A stretch of 7,494 nt of DNA from NCBI GenBank assembly GCA_025928415.1, contig JAICJK010000105.1, positions 1-7,494 of the forward strand, in the 5' to 3' direction. Source of the DNA: Solirubrobacteraceae bacterium (GTDB taxonomy: Bacteria > Actinomycetota > Thermoleophilia > Solirubrobacterales > Solirubrobacteraceae). Below, one piece after another: positions 1-6,098 of the stretch. Below the pieces are notes generated by a model, which saw only the letters and a list, made by a program, of their open reading frames with translations, had not been told where the DNA came from and ran no database searches. The translations under genes and the position numbers were made by a program. Every line of letters starts with the position of its first letter. Position 1 is the first letter of the stretch.

Positions 1-381
1 CAGCGCTGCGTCGACCGTGCGGTAGACGCCCATCAGGTTGACCTCGAGCACGCGCTCGAACGCCTCGCCCGACAGCGCGCGCATCGTCGCCGCGCGCGAG
101 GCGATGCCCGCGTTGGCCACGACGACGTCCAGCGCGCCGAAGCGCTCGACGGCCGCGCCGACCGCGCGCTGCATCGCCGAGCGGTCGGTGACGTCGGCGC
201 CGAGGCCGAGCGCGCGCGTGTCGTGGACCTCCGCGGCGGCCCGCTGCGCCGACGCCTCGTCGAGGTCGACGATCACCACCGATGCTCCGCGCGCCGCCAG
301 CGCCCGCGCCGTCGCCAGGCCGATGCCCCGCGCCGCGCCGGTCACCAGCGCCACCTTGCCGGTCAGGTCATAACGCGCCAT
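1..381 (-). CDS. Short-chain dehydrogenase/reductase (SDR), N-terminal part, cut by window edge
   Basis: Likely a cytoplasmic NAD(P)-dependent oxidoreductase of the classical SDR family. Only the first 127 residues are in the window. Seen directly: the Rossmann nucleotide-binding motif TGAARGIG at residues 14-21, an acidic end to strand beta-2 (VIVDLDE, Asp39), DVTD at 63-66, the NAG motif at 90-92, and the structural/catalytic Asn115 in VNLMG. An Asp at the end of beta-2 usually means NAD(H) is preferred over NADP(H); that is inference from the family. The catalytic Ser, Tyr and Lys fall in the missing C-terminal half, so activity cannot be confirmed and the substrate is unknown. The ATG start follows AAGG 8 nt upstream, which lies inside a hairpin (385-402). 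It follows the proline-rich ORF by 31 nt on the same strand, so the two are probably co-transcribed. Confidence 0.93.
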   Translation of the reverse strand, partial: MARYDLTGKVALVTGAARGIGLATARALAARGASVVIVDLDEASAQRAAAEVHDTRALGLGADVTDRSAMQRAVGAAVERFGALDVVVANAGIASRAATMRALSGEAFERVLEVNLMGVYRTVDAAL

Positions 382-384
382 GCC

Positions 385-402
385 CCGACCTTCGCAGGTC
401 GG
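385..402 (-). promoter_or_regulatory. GNRA-capped hairpin enclosing the SDR ribosome binding site
   Basis: Read on the minus strand, CCGACCT-GCGA-AGGTCGG is a perfect 7-bp stem closed by a GCGA (GNRA) tetraloop. It occupies most of the 31-nt gap between the proline-rich ORF and the SDR gene and ends 3 nt before the SDR ATG. The only Shine-Dalgarno-like sequence for the SDR gene (AAGG) begins at the last base of the loop and runs into the 3' arm. If it folds in the mRNA it would hide the ribosome binding site. A ribosome finishing the upstream ORF (stop at 413-415) could open it, giving translational coupling. Structure is seen; function is inferred. It has no U-tract, so an intrinsic terminator is less likely. 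Confidence 0.5.
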
Positions 403-412
403 CGGCCGGCGG

Positions 413-658
413 TCACTCCGTCTCCGGCGCGGGCGGCGGCTCGATCGGCGTCTCGCGCCCCGGGTCGGGCTGCGGGTCCACCTCCGGGGGCGGCGAGGGC
501 TCGGGCCGATCGGGCTCCGGGACCGGGTCGGCGGGCACCGTCGGGCTGTCGGGGACGGCGGGCGTCACGGGCTCGGAGGGGATCGACGGGATCTCGGGGG
601 TGGCCGGGACGGCCGGCGTGGCCGGCTCGACGGGCTGCGGGACCTCCAGCAGGGGCAT
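413..658 (-). CDS. Small proline-rich acidic protein, function unknown
   Basis: An 81-residue ORF not recognised as any named family. From about residue 6 to the end it is a low-complexity run rich in Pro, Glu, Asp, Val, Ala and Thr, with irregular P-x-x-P and xVPxxP units. It has two PPP stretches (57-59 and 74-76), which typically need EF-P for smooth translation. No signal peptide, membrane segment or cysteine is visible, and an extended disordered chain is expected. Support for coding: almost every third base is G or C from this ATG onward, while the longer in-frame extension upstream (to 928) loses that bias. There is no clear Shine-Dalgarno. TAGAGC at 666-671 lies 7 nt before the ATG and could be a -10 element for a leaderless message. 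It precedes the SDR gene by 31 nt. It could instead be a chance open frame in a C-rich stretch, so I am only moderately sure. Confidence 0.55.
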   Translation of the reverse strand: MPLLEVPQPVEPATPAVPATPEIPSIPSEPVTPAVPDSPTVPADPVPEPDRPEPSPPPEVDPQPDPGRETPIEPPPAPETE

Positions 659-990
659 GTGGGCGGCTCTACCCGCGGGGGCCGGCAGCGACGCGGCGGG
701 GGCGCGGCGGGACGCCGCGCGGGTGCGGTGGCCGGCGAGCCCGCGCTCGGGAGCTCCGCCTCGGGGGGATCGGGCGGAGCTCCCATGCGAGAGCGGCGCA
801 GGCGACTCCGTCGCGCGCGCCGCGGCATCCTTGCATGTCAGCACCCATACGAAAGGCCTGTCTTCTCGCTGCGCGCTCGCGCGGCCCGCCGCACGCTCCC
901 TGCCACGATCCTCACAGAAGTGGTGCAACAGTCGTCCACGACGCGGCGCGTCGTTGCCCGGAGCTGCGCCTCGCCGTCGATGACGAGGTC
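659..990. other. Non-coding stretch between divergent genes
   Basis: No convincing gene is visible on either strand. Open frames crossing it have codon use unlike the neighbours; for example, the plus-strand frame from ATG 835 begins with tca, gca, ata, cga, tgt and ctt codons. Roughly 830-930 is visibly less GC-rich than the rest of the window, as expected for a promoter or leader region of the zinc-ribbon gene at 991. I could not find a -35/-10 pair there that I would defend. The main structured element is the stem-loop at 741-796. Confidence 0.6.
741..796. repeat. Long imperfect inverted repeat / stem-loop
   Basis: GGGAGCTCCGCC (749-760) and GGCGGAGCTCCC (773-784) are perfect 12-bp reverse complements around a 12-nt loop. 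The pairing resumes outside a 4-nt bulge (785-788): CCGCGCTC (741-748) pairs with GAGAGCGG (789-796) at 7 of 8 positions. Neither strand has a T-tract after it, and no gene ends here, so a classical terminator is not supported. It could be a leader structure of the zinc-ribbon mRNA, a structured RNA, or a protein-binding dyad. Confidence 0.6.
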
Positions 991-1236
991 ATGGCCGCCG
1001 AGGTCCACACGCTGCACCTGCGCGCCGGGGTGACGGAGCTGCGCTGCGCGTGCAACGCCTGCGGAGCGCACCTGACCGGTGCGGTGTCCCCGAACGGCAT
1101 CTGCGGCTGCTGCGGCAACTGCGGCAGCTACGACGTGGCCCCGCTGGTCGGGCCCGTCCCGCCGGAGTCGGGCCACGTGCGCCCGCTGATGGTGAACTCG
1201 CGCGGCGACGTCGTCGCCGCGCCCTCGGCCGCCTGA
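991..1236 (+). CDS. Small zinc-ribbon-like protein with seven cysteines
   Basis: An 81-residue protein of unrecognised family. Cysteines at 19, 21, 24, 38, 40, 41 and 44 form a C-x-C-x2-C cluster, a 13-residue spacer containing HLTG, and a second C-x-CC-x2-CGS cluster. The two CxxC knuckles (21/24 and 41/44) are what a treble-clef or zinc-ribbon site needs, so it probably binds one zinc ion; three extra cysteines remain. The C-terminal half (PLVGPVPPESGHVRPLMV) looks flexible. Codon use is strongly GC3-biased. The start is uncertain. ATG 991 has GAGG only 2 nt upstream, closer than usual. An in-frame ATG at 835 would give 133 residues, but its first codons look non-coding. The stop abuts the LysR-box dyad at 1237, so the gene probably sits outside the hydroxylase operon. 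A nucleic-acid-binding or metal-handling role is possible but unproven. Confidence 0.65.
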   Translation: MAAEVHTLHLRAGVTELRCACNACGAHLTGAVSPNGICGCCGNCGSYDVAPLVGPVPPESGHVRPLMVNSRGDVVAAPSAA

Positions 1237-1255
1237 CGATAGGCGCTGCCTATCG
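1237..1255 (+). promoter_or_regulatory. LysR-type operator (T-N11-A dyad), site 1, upstream of hydroxylase operon
   Basis: CGATAGGC-GCT-GCCTATCG is a perfect dyad with 8-bp arms. Its core ATAGGCGCTGCCTAT (1239-1253) has the T-N11-A spacing known for LysR-family recognition sites. A copy with one change in 15 bases sits at 6634-6648 upstream of the VOC gene. The centre (1246) is about 65 bp upstream of a start near 1311 predicted from the weak promoter at 1276-1304, which is the usual place for a LysR recognition site. The likely binder is the LysR protein encoded at 5186-6088. The sequence match is seen; binding is inferred. Confidence 0.72.
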
Positions 1256-1266
1256 GTGGCGCGCGG

Positions 1267-1282
1267 TTTGCGTCTTTGCGTT
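1267..1282 (+). repeat. Tandem TTTGCGT direct repeat in hydroxylase promoter
   Basis: TTTGCGT occurs at 1267-1273 and again at 1275-1281, an 8-bp period in an otherwise GC-rich region. The second copy overlaps the predicted -35 hexamer. With a start near 1311 the repeat spans about -44 to -29, where LysR activators often contact a second, weaker site. A chance repeat is possible. Confidence 0.4.
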
Positions 1283-1304
1283 CGGCCTGGTGCGCCGGAA
1301 GAGT
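1276..1304 (+). promoter_or_regulatory. Weak predicted promoter of the hydroxylase operon
   Basis: TTGCGT (1276-1281), a 17-bp spacer, and AAGAGT (1299-1304). Each hexamer matches the sigma-70 consensus at only 3 of 6 positions. That would suit an activator-dependent promoter, and the spacing to the LysR dyad is right. On its own the match is poor and it is a hypothesis. It leaves a short leader of about 30 nt with AGGAA at 1326-1330 as ribosome binding site. Confidence 0.35.
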
Positions 1305-1339
1305 CGAACCGTGTCGTCGCGTCGCAGGAACAGCGCCGG

Positions 1340-2212
1340 GTGAAGCCCGCCCCGTTCGAGTACCACGCGCCGTCGTCGGTCGCCGAGGCGGTCGCGCTGC
1401 TGGGGCGCGGCGACGGCGCGCAGGTCCTCGCGGGCGGCCAGAGCCTCGTGCCGCTGATGAAGGCGCGCACCGTCCGGCCGGCCGCGCTCGTCGACGTCAA
1501 CGGCGTCGCCGGCCTGGACGCGATCGAGGAGCGCGACGGCGCCCTGCAGATCGGCGCGCTCGTCCGCCTGCAGGCCCTCGTCGACCACCCCGGCGCGGCG
1601 CGCTCCCATCCGCTGCTGCGCGAGGCCGTCCGCCATGCCGGCCACCTCGCGACGCGCCACCGCGGGACCGTCGGCGGCTCGCTGGCCTACGCGGCGCCGT
1701 GGGCGGAGCTGACCGCCGCGGCGGTCGCGCTCGACGCGACCGTCGAGCTGCGCTCGCCGAGCGGGCCGCGCTCCGTGCCGGCCAGGAGCTTCTTCCGCGG
1801 GCCCCACCAGACGGCTTTGCAGCCGGGCGAGCTGGTGACGGGCCTCAGCGTCCCGGCTCAGCCGCCGGGCGCCGGCGCCGCCTTCCACGAGGTCAGCGCG
1901 CGCTACCGCGACTACGCGCACGTCGCCGCCGCCGCGACGGTGGCCGTCGATCCCGCGGGAGCGTGCCGCGCGGCCGAGCTCGTGCTCCTGCGCGTCGCCC
2001 CCGCGCCGCACCGCGTCGACGTCTCCGGCCTGGTCGGCACCCGCCTGGACGACGCGGCGCTCGGCGCGCTGGACGCCGCGCTGGCCGGCCTCGACCCGCC
2101 CGGCGACGTCGAGGTCTCCGGAGCGCACCGGCGCCGCGTCGCGCCGGTGCTCGCCCGCCGCGCCCTGCGCGACGCCTTCGCCCGCGCCGGCGAGCACCGG
2201 GAGGCCGCATGA
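1340..2212 (+). CDS. Molybdenum hydroxylase, FAD-binding medium subunit (CoxM/CutM type)
   Basis: The 290-residue flavoprotein subunit of a three-part molybdenum hydroxylase. It takes electrons from the [2Fe-2S] subunit to FAD and on to an external acceptor. Seen: AGGQSLVPLMKAR at 31-43, the first FAD pyrophosphate-binding loop of this family, and the second FAD motif GHLATRHRGTVGGSLAYAAP at 101-120. Length matches the usual 280-300 residues. The often conserved HADP after the second motif reads YAAP here, a small deviation. The start chosen is GTG 1340, because AGGAA lies 9 nt upstream and the protein begins KPAPFEYHAPSS as in relatives. An in-frame ATG at 1256 would add 28 residues unlike the family and would lie across the regulatory region. 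The stop overlaps the next gene as ATGA. It is the first gene of the operon, placed behind a LysR box. Confidence 0.93.
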   Translation: MKPAPFEYHAPSSVAEAVALLGRGDGAQVLAGGQSLVPLMKARTVRPAALVDVNGVAGLDAIEERDGALQIGALVRLQALVDHPGAARSHPLLREAVRHAGHLATRHRGTVGGSLAYAAPWAELTAAAVALDATVELRSPSGPRSVPARSFFRGPHQTALQPGELVTGLSVPAQPPGAGAAFHEVSARYRDYAHVAAAATVAVDPAGACRAAELVLLRVAPAPHRVDVSGLVGTRLDDAALGALDAALAGLDPPGDVEVSGAHRRRVAPVLARRALRDAFARAGEHREAA

Positions 2213-2700
2213 GCACCGCCGCGGGGCAGCGCGTCACCGTCCATCTGGAGGTCAACGGCCTGTGGCGCGAGGCGGTCGTCGAGCCGCGGCGCACGCTCGC
2301 GGACCTGCTGCGCGAGGACCTCGACCTGACCGGGACCCACCTGGCCTGCGAGACCGGGGTCTGCGGGAACTGCAACGTGCTGCTCGACGGCGAGAGCGTG
2401 CGCGCGTGCCTGATGTTCGCCGTGCAGGCCGAGGGCCGGTCGCTGCTGACCGTCGAGGGCCTCGCCGCCGACGACGGGACCCTCGGCGACCTGCAGCAGG
2501 CCTTCCACGACCACCACGGCCTGCAGTGCGGCTTCTGCACCCCCGCGATGCTGCTCACCGCGCACGAGCACCTGCGCGAGCATCCCGACGGCGGCACCGA
2601 CGAGCAGATCCGCGAGGCGATCAGCGGCGTGCTGTGCCGCTGCACGGGCTACGAGCAGATCATCGCGTCGATCCGCGCGGCGGCCGAGGCGGGCCCGTGA
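2209..2700 (+). CDS. Molybdenum hydroxylase, 2x[2Fe-2S] small subunit (CoxS/CutS type)
   Basis: The 163-residue iron-sulfur subunit that relays electrons from the molybdenum centre to FAD. The plant-ferredoxin-type N-terminal domain has CETGVCGNC with Cys47, Cys52 and Cys55, plus Cys67 in VRACLMF. The C-terminal helical [2Fe-2S] domain has CGFCTPAM (Cys107, Cys110) and CRCTGY (Cys143, Cys145). All eight ligands expected of the family are present, so both clusters should form. Length is typical. The ATG overlaps the FAD-subunit stop (ATGA), with GGGAGG 4 nt upstream. Its own stop overlaps the GTG of the large subunit (GTGA), so the three genes should be translationally coupled and made in equal amounts. 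The order FAD, FeS, Mo is that of cox-type operons, but the partner large subunit is not a CO dehydrogenase. Confidence 0.96.
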   Translation: MSTAAGQRVTVHLEVNGLWREAVVEPRRTLADLLREDLDLTGTHLACETGVCGNCNVLLDGESVRACLMFAVQAEGRSLLTVEGLAADDGTLGDLQQAFHDHHGLQCGFCTPAMLLTAHEHLREHPDGGTDEQIREAISGVLCRCTGYEQIIASIRAAAEAGP

Positions 2701-5138
2701 CCGTCGAGCAGGGCCCCAACGGCGCGCGCATCGCGCGGGAGACGGCCCCTCCGCAGGGCGGCCGGCGCTGGATCGGCAAGCGCCTCAACCGCGTCGAGGA
2801 CCCGCGCTTCCTCCGCGGCCAGGGCCGCTACATCGACGACATCAAGCTGCCGGGGATGGCGCACGCGGCGGTGCTCGGCAGCCCGCACGCGCACGCCCGC
2901 ATCGTCTCGATCGACACGCGCGCCGCCGAGCGCCTGCCGGGGGTGATCGCGGTGGTGACCGGCGAGGACGTGGCCGCCCGCGCGGCGCCGCTGCCGTCGT
3001 TCGGCGCCGGGGAGATCGTGCAGGACATGATCGCGACCGAGAAGGTCCGCTATCACGGCGAGACGGTCGCCGCAGTCATCGCCGAGGACCGCTACGTCGC
3101 CGAGGACGCGTGCGAGCTGATCGACGTCGTCTACGAGCCGCTGCCCGTGGTGCTCGACCCGTTCACGGCCCGCGAGGACGGCGCGCCCCTGGTCCACGAG
3201 GCGCTCGGGAGCAACACCGCCTACGAGCGGACGTTCACCTTCGGCGCGGTCGACGACGCCTTCGCCGCCGCCCCGCGCTCGGTGCGCGCGCGGCTGCGCT
3301 GGCCGCGGTCGACGGGCATGCCGATGGACACCAACGGCGCGATCGGCGACTACGACGCCGGCACCGGCGTGGTGACCATCCACGCCAACTCGATGAACTT
3401 CACCTACTTCCTGTGGCTGCTGGCCGCGACGCTGAAGATCCCGGCGAGCAAGCTGCGGCTCGTCCCCGTCGGGGCCGGCGGCAGCTTCGGCTCGAAGTTC
3501 TTCATGCACAAGGTCCCGGCGCTGGCGGGCCTGTTGTCGATGATCGCCGGCCGCCCCGTCAAGTACGTCGAGGACCGGACGGCGCACATCCTCAGCAACG
3601 ACCACGCCGGCTCGGACCGCCACTACGACGCGGCGCTGGCCTTCGACGACGACGGGACGTTCCGGGCGCTGCGGATCGACTGCGTCGACGACTACGGCGC
3701 CTACCTGCAGTTCGGCACCGGCACCCACGGCAACGCGCTCTCGCAGGTCGTCGGGCCCTACCGGATCCAGCACGTGGAGTACTCGCTCGCCGCGGTGCTG
3801 ACCAACAAGAACCAGCAGGGCGCCTACCGCGGCTTCGGCGCGGAGGTCAGCAACTGGGTCCTCGAGCGGCTGGTCGACCTCGCCGCGCGCGAGCTGGACG
3901 TGGACCGGGTCGAGATCCGCCGGCGCAACCTGATCGGCGCCGACGAGTTCCCGTACCGCACGCCGACCGGGAACATCTACGACAGCGGCAACTACCAGGG
4001 CGTGCTCGAGCAGGTGCTCGAGGCCGTGGACTACCCGCACTGGGTCGCCGAGCGCGATCGCGCGCGGGCCGAGGGCCGGCACGTCGGGATCGGCGTCGTC
4101 GCCTCCAACGAGCGCAGCGTGTTCAGCTCGACGGAGTTCTGGTTCTGGTTCGACGAGCCCGACTTCACGCCGACCAGCAGCCCCGAGAGCGCGAGCCTGC
4201 AGATCGACCCGACGGGCCGCATCGTCGTCACGCTGCACTCGCAGGCCCAGTGGGGCAACAGCCCCGAGACCGTCGTCTCTCAGGTCGTGGCCGAGGAGTT
4301 CGACGTGGAGCCGGACTCGGTCCTCGTCACCTACGCCGACTCCCAGCACGCGCTGCCCGGCACGGGCCCGGGTGGATCGCGCTTCACCGTGATGGTGGCG
4401 GGCGCCGTCGCGGGCGCGTCGAGCACGCTCAAGCAGAAGATCCGGCGCATCGCCGCCGACAAGCTCGAGGCCAACGAGGACGATCTCGAGTTCCGCAACG
4501 GCGCGGTCGGCGTCATCGGCACCCCGGACGCGGAGCTGTCGCTCGCCGACGTCGCGATGACCGCCTACATGTTCCGGCTGGACCTCCCGCCCGACATGGA
4601 GAGCGGGCTGTCGGCGCAGTCGACCTACGACCATCCGCTGACCACGCTGCCCTCCGGCGACCGCTCCGACCTCGGCATCTTCTACCCGTTCGTCGGCCAC
4701 GCCTGGCACATCGCCGTGGTCGAGGTCGACCCGGAGACCGGCAAGGTCGACTTCCTGCGCTACGCCGCCGTGCACGACGCCGGGACGGTCGTCAACCCCC
4801 AGTCGCTCGACGGCCAGATCATCGGCGGCACCGTGCAGGGGCTCGGGACCGCGCTCTACGAGCAGTACCTCTACGACGACCAGGGCCGCGTGCGCAACGC
4901 CAGCTTCGAGCACTACCACCTGCCGTCGTCGATGGACGTGCCGCGGATCACCGTCGGCCATCAGGAGACGCCGTCCCCCTACACTGCCTACGGCATCAAG
5001 GGCGCGGGCGAGGGCGGCCGGATGCTGACCCCGGCGATCCTCAGCGCGGCGATCGAGGACGCGCTGCAGCCCTACGGGGTGACGATCACCACGCTGCCGA
5101 TCACCGCCGAGCAGATCGTGGCCTGGACGACCGCTTAG
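2697..5138 (+). CDS. Molybdenum hydroxylase, molybdopterin-binding large subunit, non-CO-dehydrogenase type
   Basis: The 813-residue catalytic subunit of the xanthine dehydrogenase/aldehyde oxidase superfamily. Such enzymes hydroxylate a carbon (often an N-heterocycle, purine or aldehyde) using water and a Mo-pterin cofactor. The N-terminal hammerhead domain starts around RVEDPRFLRGQGRYIDD (32-48) and is followed by the two Mo-cofactor-binding domains. Retained: the GGSFGSK loop at 261-267, AYRGFG at 376-381, GTGPGGSR at 555-562, and GAGEGG at 769-774 with Glu772 as the likely catalytic base. The loop is AYRGFG rather than AYxCSFR, which argues against CO oxidation. Unusual: Met233 sits where relatives usually have Gln next to molybdenum (STQ to NSM); PMDTNG (209-214) replaces PMEP/PMET; QWGNSPET (518-525) replaces GQGxxT. 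The GTG start overlaps the small-subunit stop. No maturation gene (XdhC/CoxF or CoxD/E type) is in the window. The substrate is unknown. Confidence 0.93.
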   Translation: MTVEQGPNGARIARETAPPQGGRRWIGKRLNRVEDPRFLRGQGRYIDDIKLPGMAHAAVLGSPHAHARIVSIDTRAAERLPGVIAVVTGEDVAARAAPLPSFGAGEIVQDMIATEKVRYHGETVAAVIAEDRYVAEDACELIDVVYEPLPVVLDPFTAREDGAPLVHEALGSNTAYERTFTFGAVDDAFAAAPRSVRARLRWPRSTGMPMDTNGAIGDYDAGTGVVTIHANSMNFTYFLWLLAATLKIPASKLRLVPVGAGGSFGSKFFMHKVPALAGLLSMIAGRPVKYVEDRTAHILSNDHAGSDRHYDAALAFDDDGTFRALRIDCVDDYGAYLQFGTGTHGNALSQVVGPYRIQHVEYSLAAVLTNKNQQGAYRGFGAEVSNWVLERLVDLAARELDVDRVEIRRRNLIGADEFPYRTPTGNIYDSGNYQGVLEQVLEAVDYPHWVAERDRARAEGRHVGIGVVASNERSVFSSTEFWFWFDEPDFTPTSSPESASLQIDPTGRIVVTLHSQAQWGNSPETVVSQVVAEEFDVEPDSVLVTYADSQHALPGTGPGGSRFTVMVAGAVAGASSTLKQKIRRIAADKLEANEDDLEFRNGAVGVIGTPDAELSLADVAMTAYMFRLDLPPDMESGLSAQSTYDHPLTTLPSGDRSDLGIFYPFVGHAWHIAVVEVDPETGKVDFLRYAAVHDAGTVVNPQSLDGQIIGGTVQGLGTALYEQYLYDDQGRVRNASFEHYHLPSSMDVPRITVGHQETPSPYTAYGIKGAGEGGRMLTPAILSAAIEDALQPYGVTITTLPITAEQIVAWTTA

Positions 5139-5152
5139 GCGTGCGGGCACGC
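5139..5152 (+). repeat. Short palindrome between large subunit and lysR
   Basis: GCGTGC-GG-GCACGC begins right after the large-subunit stop codon. In RNA it could form a 5-bp hairpin with a CGGG loop. There is no T-tract after it. In this GC-rich sequence such short dyads are common, so it may be nothing. A weak terminator, attenuator or operator for lysR are the alternatives. It does not resemble the ATAG-type LysR dyads. Confidence 0.3.
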
Positions 5153-5185
5153 GCCGCGGGGCCGGCGTGCAAGAGTCCTCGCGCC

Positions 5186-6088
5186 ATGAACCTGCGCCAG
5201 CTCGAGTACTTCGTCGCCCTGGCCGACGAGGGCTCGTTCACCCGGGCCGCCGAGACGGTCCTCGTCTCGCAGCCGTCGCTGTCGCAGCAGATCCGCGCGC
5301 TGGAGGCCGAGCTCGGCGGCGCGCTGATCGAGCGCCTGCACCGGACGATCCGCCTGACGGCCGCGGGCAAGGTGTTCCTGCCGGAGGCGCGCGCCGCGGT
5401 CAGCGCCGCGCAGCGGGCCGTCCGCGCGGCGCGCCTGGCCCTCGACCTGCAAGCCGGCGAGCTGGAGATCGCCGCCGTGCGCTCGGTGGCGGCCGGGCTG
5501 CTGCCCGACTCCCTGGAGCGGTTCGGGCGCGCGCACCCCGGCGTGTTGCTGCGCCTGCACGAGCTCGGCCATCGCGCGGTGCTCGAGCAGCAGGTCCGCG
5601 ACGGCCTGGGGGACATCGCCGTCGGCCCGCGCCCGCGGTCCTGGCACGGGCCCGTCCAGTCGCTGGGCTGGGAGGAGTTCATGCTCGTCCTGCCGCCGGG
5701 CGACCGCCCGGCGTCCCCGGAGGAGCGGATCCCGCTCGACGCCTTCAGCGACCGCCGCTGGGTGCTGTTCGATCCCGCCAACGGTCTCTCCGAGCTGGTC
5801 GGCGCCGCCTGCCGCGCCGCCGGTTTCCAGCCGCAGGTCGCGGTGCAGACGGGCTCGGTCGAGGCGGCCGCGCGGATGGCCGCGGCCGGGCTCGGGCCCG
5901 CGCTGGTGCCCGGCAACGCCGTGCCCTACGAGCTGCTCGCGGCGGTGCGCGGGGTCAGGGCGCCGGTCGCGCGCGAGCTCGTCGCCTTCACGCGCGGGGA
6001 CTTCTCGCCGCTGGCGCTGGGGTTCGTGGCCGCCCTGCGCGAGCGGGCGTGGCCGGCGAAGCCGCGCGGCGCGTTCGTGCTGAGCTGA
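5186..6088 (+). CDS. LysR-family transcriptional regulator
   Basis: A 300-residue DNA-binding regulator of typical length for the family. The N-terminal winged helix-turn-helix begins MNLRQLEYFVALADEGSFTR. The recognition region SFTRAAETVLVSQPSLSQQI (17-36) is followed by ALEAELGGALIERL and RTIRLTAAGKVFL. A linker helix runs from about 66 to 90. The effector-binding domain starts near GELEIAAVRS (91-100) and shows the usual GDIAVGP strand (142-148). Its coinducer is unknown, presumably the substrate or a product of the neighbouring hydroxylase. The gene is 47 nt behind the large subunit on the same strand, so read-through co-transcription is possible. No clear Shine-Dalgarno precedes the ATG; AAGAG lies 10 nt upstream. 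Unlike many LysR genes it is not divergent from its target. The two T-N11-A dyads at 1237 and 6633 are its likely operators. Its stop is 10 nt from the stop of the convergent VOC gene. Confidence 0.95.
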   Translation: MNLRQLEYFVALADEGSFTRAAETVLVSQPSLSQQIRALEAELGGALIERLHRTIRLTAAGKVFLPEARAAVSAAQRAVRAARLALDLQAGELEIAAVRSVAAGLLPDSLERFGRAHPGVLLRLHELGHRAVLEQQVRDGLGDIAVGPRPRSWHGPVQSLGWEEFMLVLPPGDRPASPEERIPLDAFSDRRWVLFDPANGLSELVGAACRAAGFQPQVAVQTGSVEAAARMAAAGLGPALVPGNAVPYELLAAVRGVRAPVARELVAFTRGDFSPLALGFVAALRERAWPAKPRGAFVLS

Positions 6089-6098
6089 CGCTCGCGCC

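Noticed and set aside
223..1236. A 337-codon plus-strand frame joining the zinc-ribbon gene to sequence opposite the SDR gene
   Set aside because: The first 200 codons are Arg/Ala/Pro-rich shadow of the minus-strand SDR and proline-rich frames; only the last 81 codons from ATG 991 look coding.
2697..5138. Annotation as aerobic CO dehydrogenase (coxL)
   Set aside because: The active-site loop reads AYRGFG, not AYxCSFR, so the cysteine that carries copper in true CO dehydrogenase is missing. Only the operon order resembles cox.
2649..5150. An 833-codon open frame on the minus strand opposite the hydroxylase large subunit
   Set aside because: It is a mirror of the GC3-biased coding strand; its translation is low-complexity Arg/Val/Asp/Ala-rich with no recognisable domain, while the plus strand carries clear family motifs.
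5139..5152. Palindrome after the large-subunit stop as an intrinsic terminator
   Set aside because: The stem is short, the loop tight, and no T-tract follows, so a terminator call is not supported; it is listed only as a repeat.
3110..6088. A 992-codon plus-strand frame that would fuse about 690 extra residues to the front of LysR
   Set aside because: The upstream part is an Arg/Pro-rich out-of-frame shadow of the large subunit. The LysR protein starts naturally at ATG 5186 with the standard NLRQLEYF beginning and has normal length.
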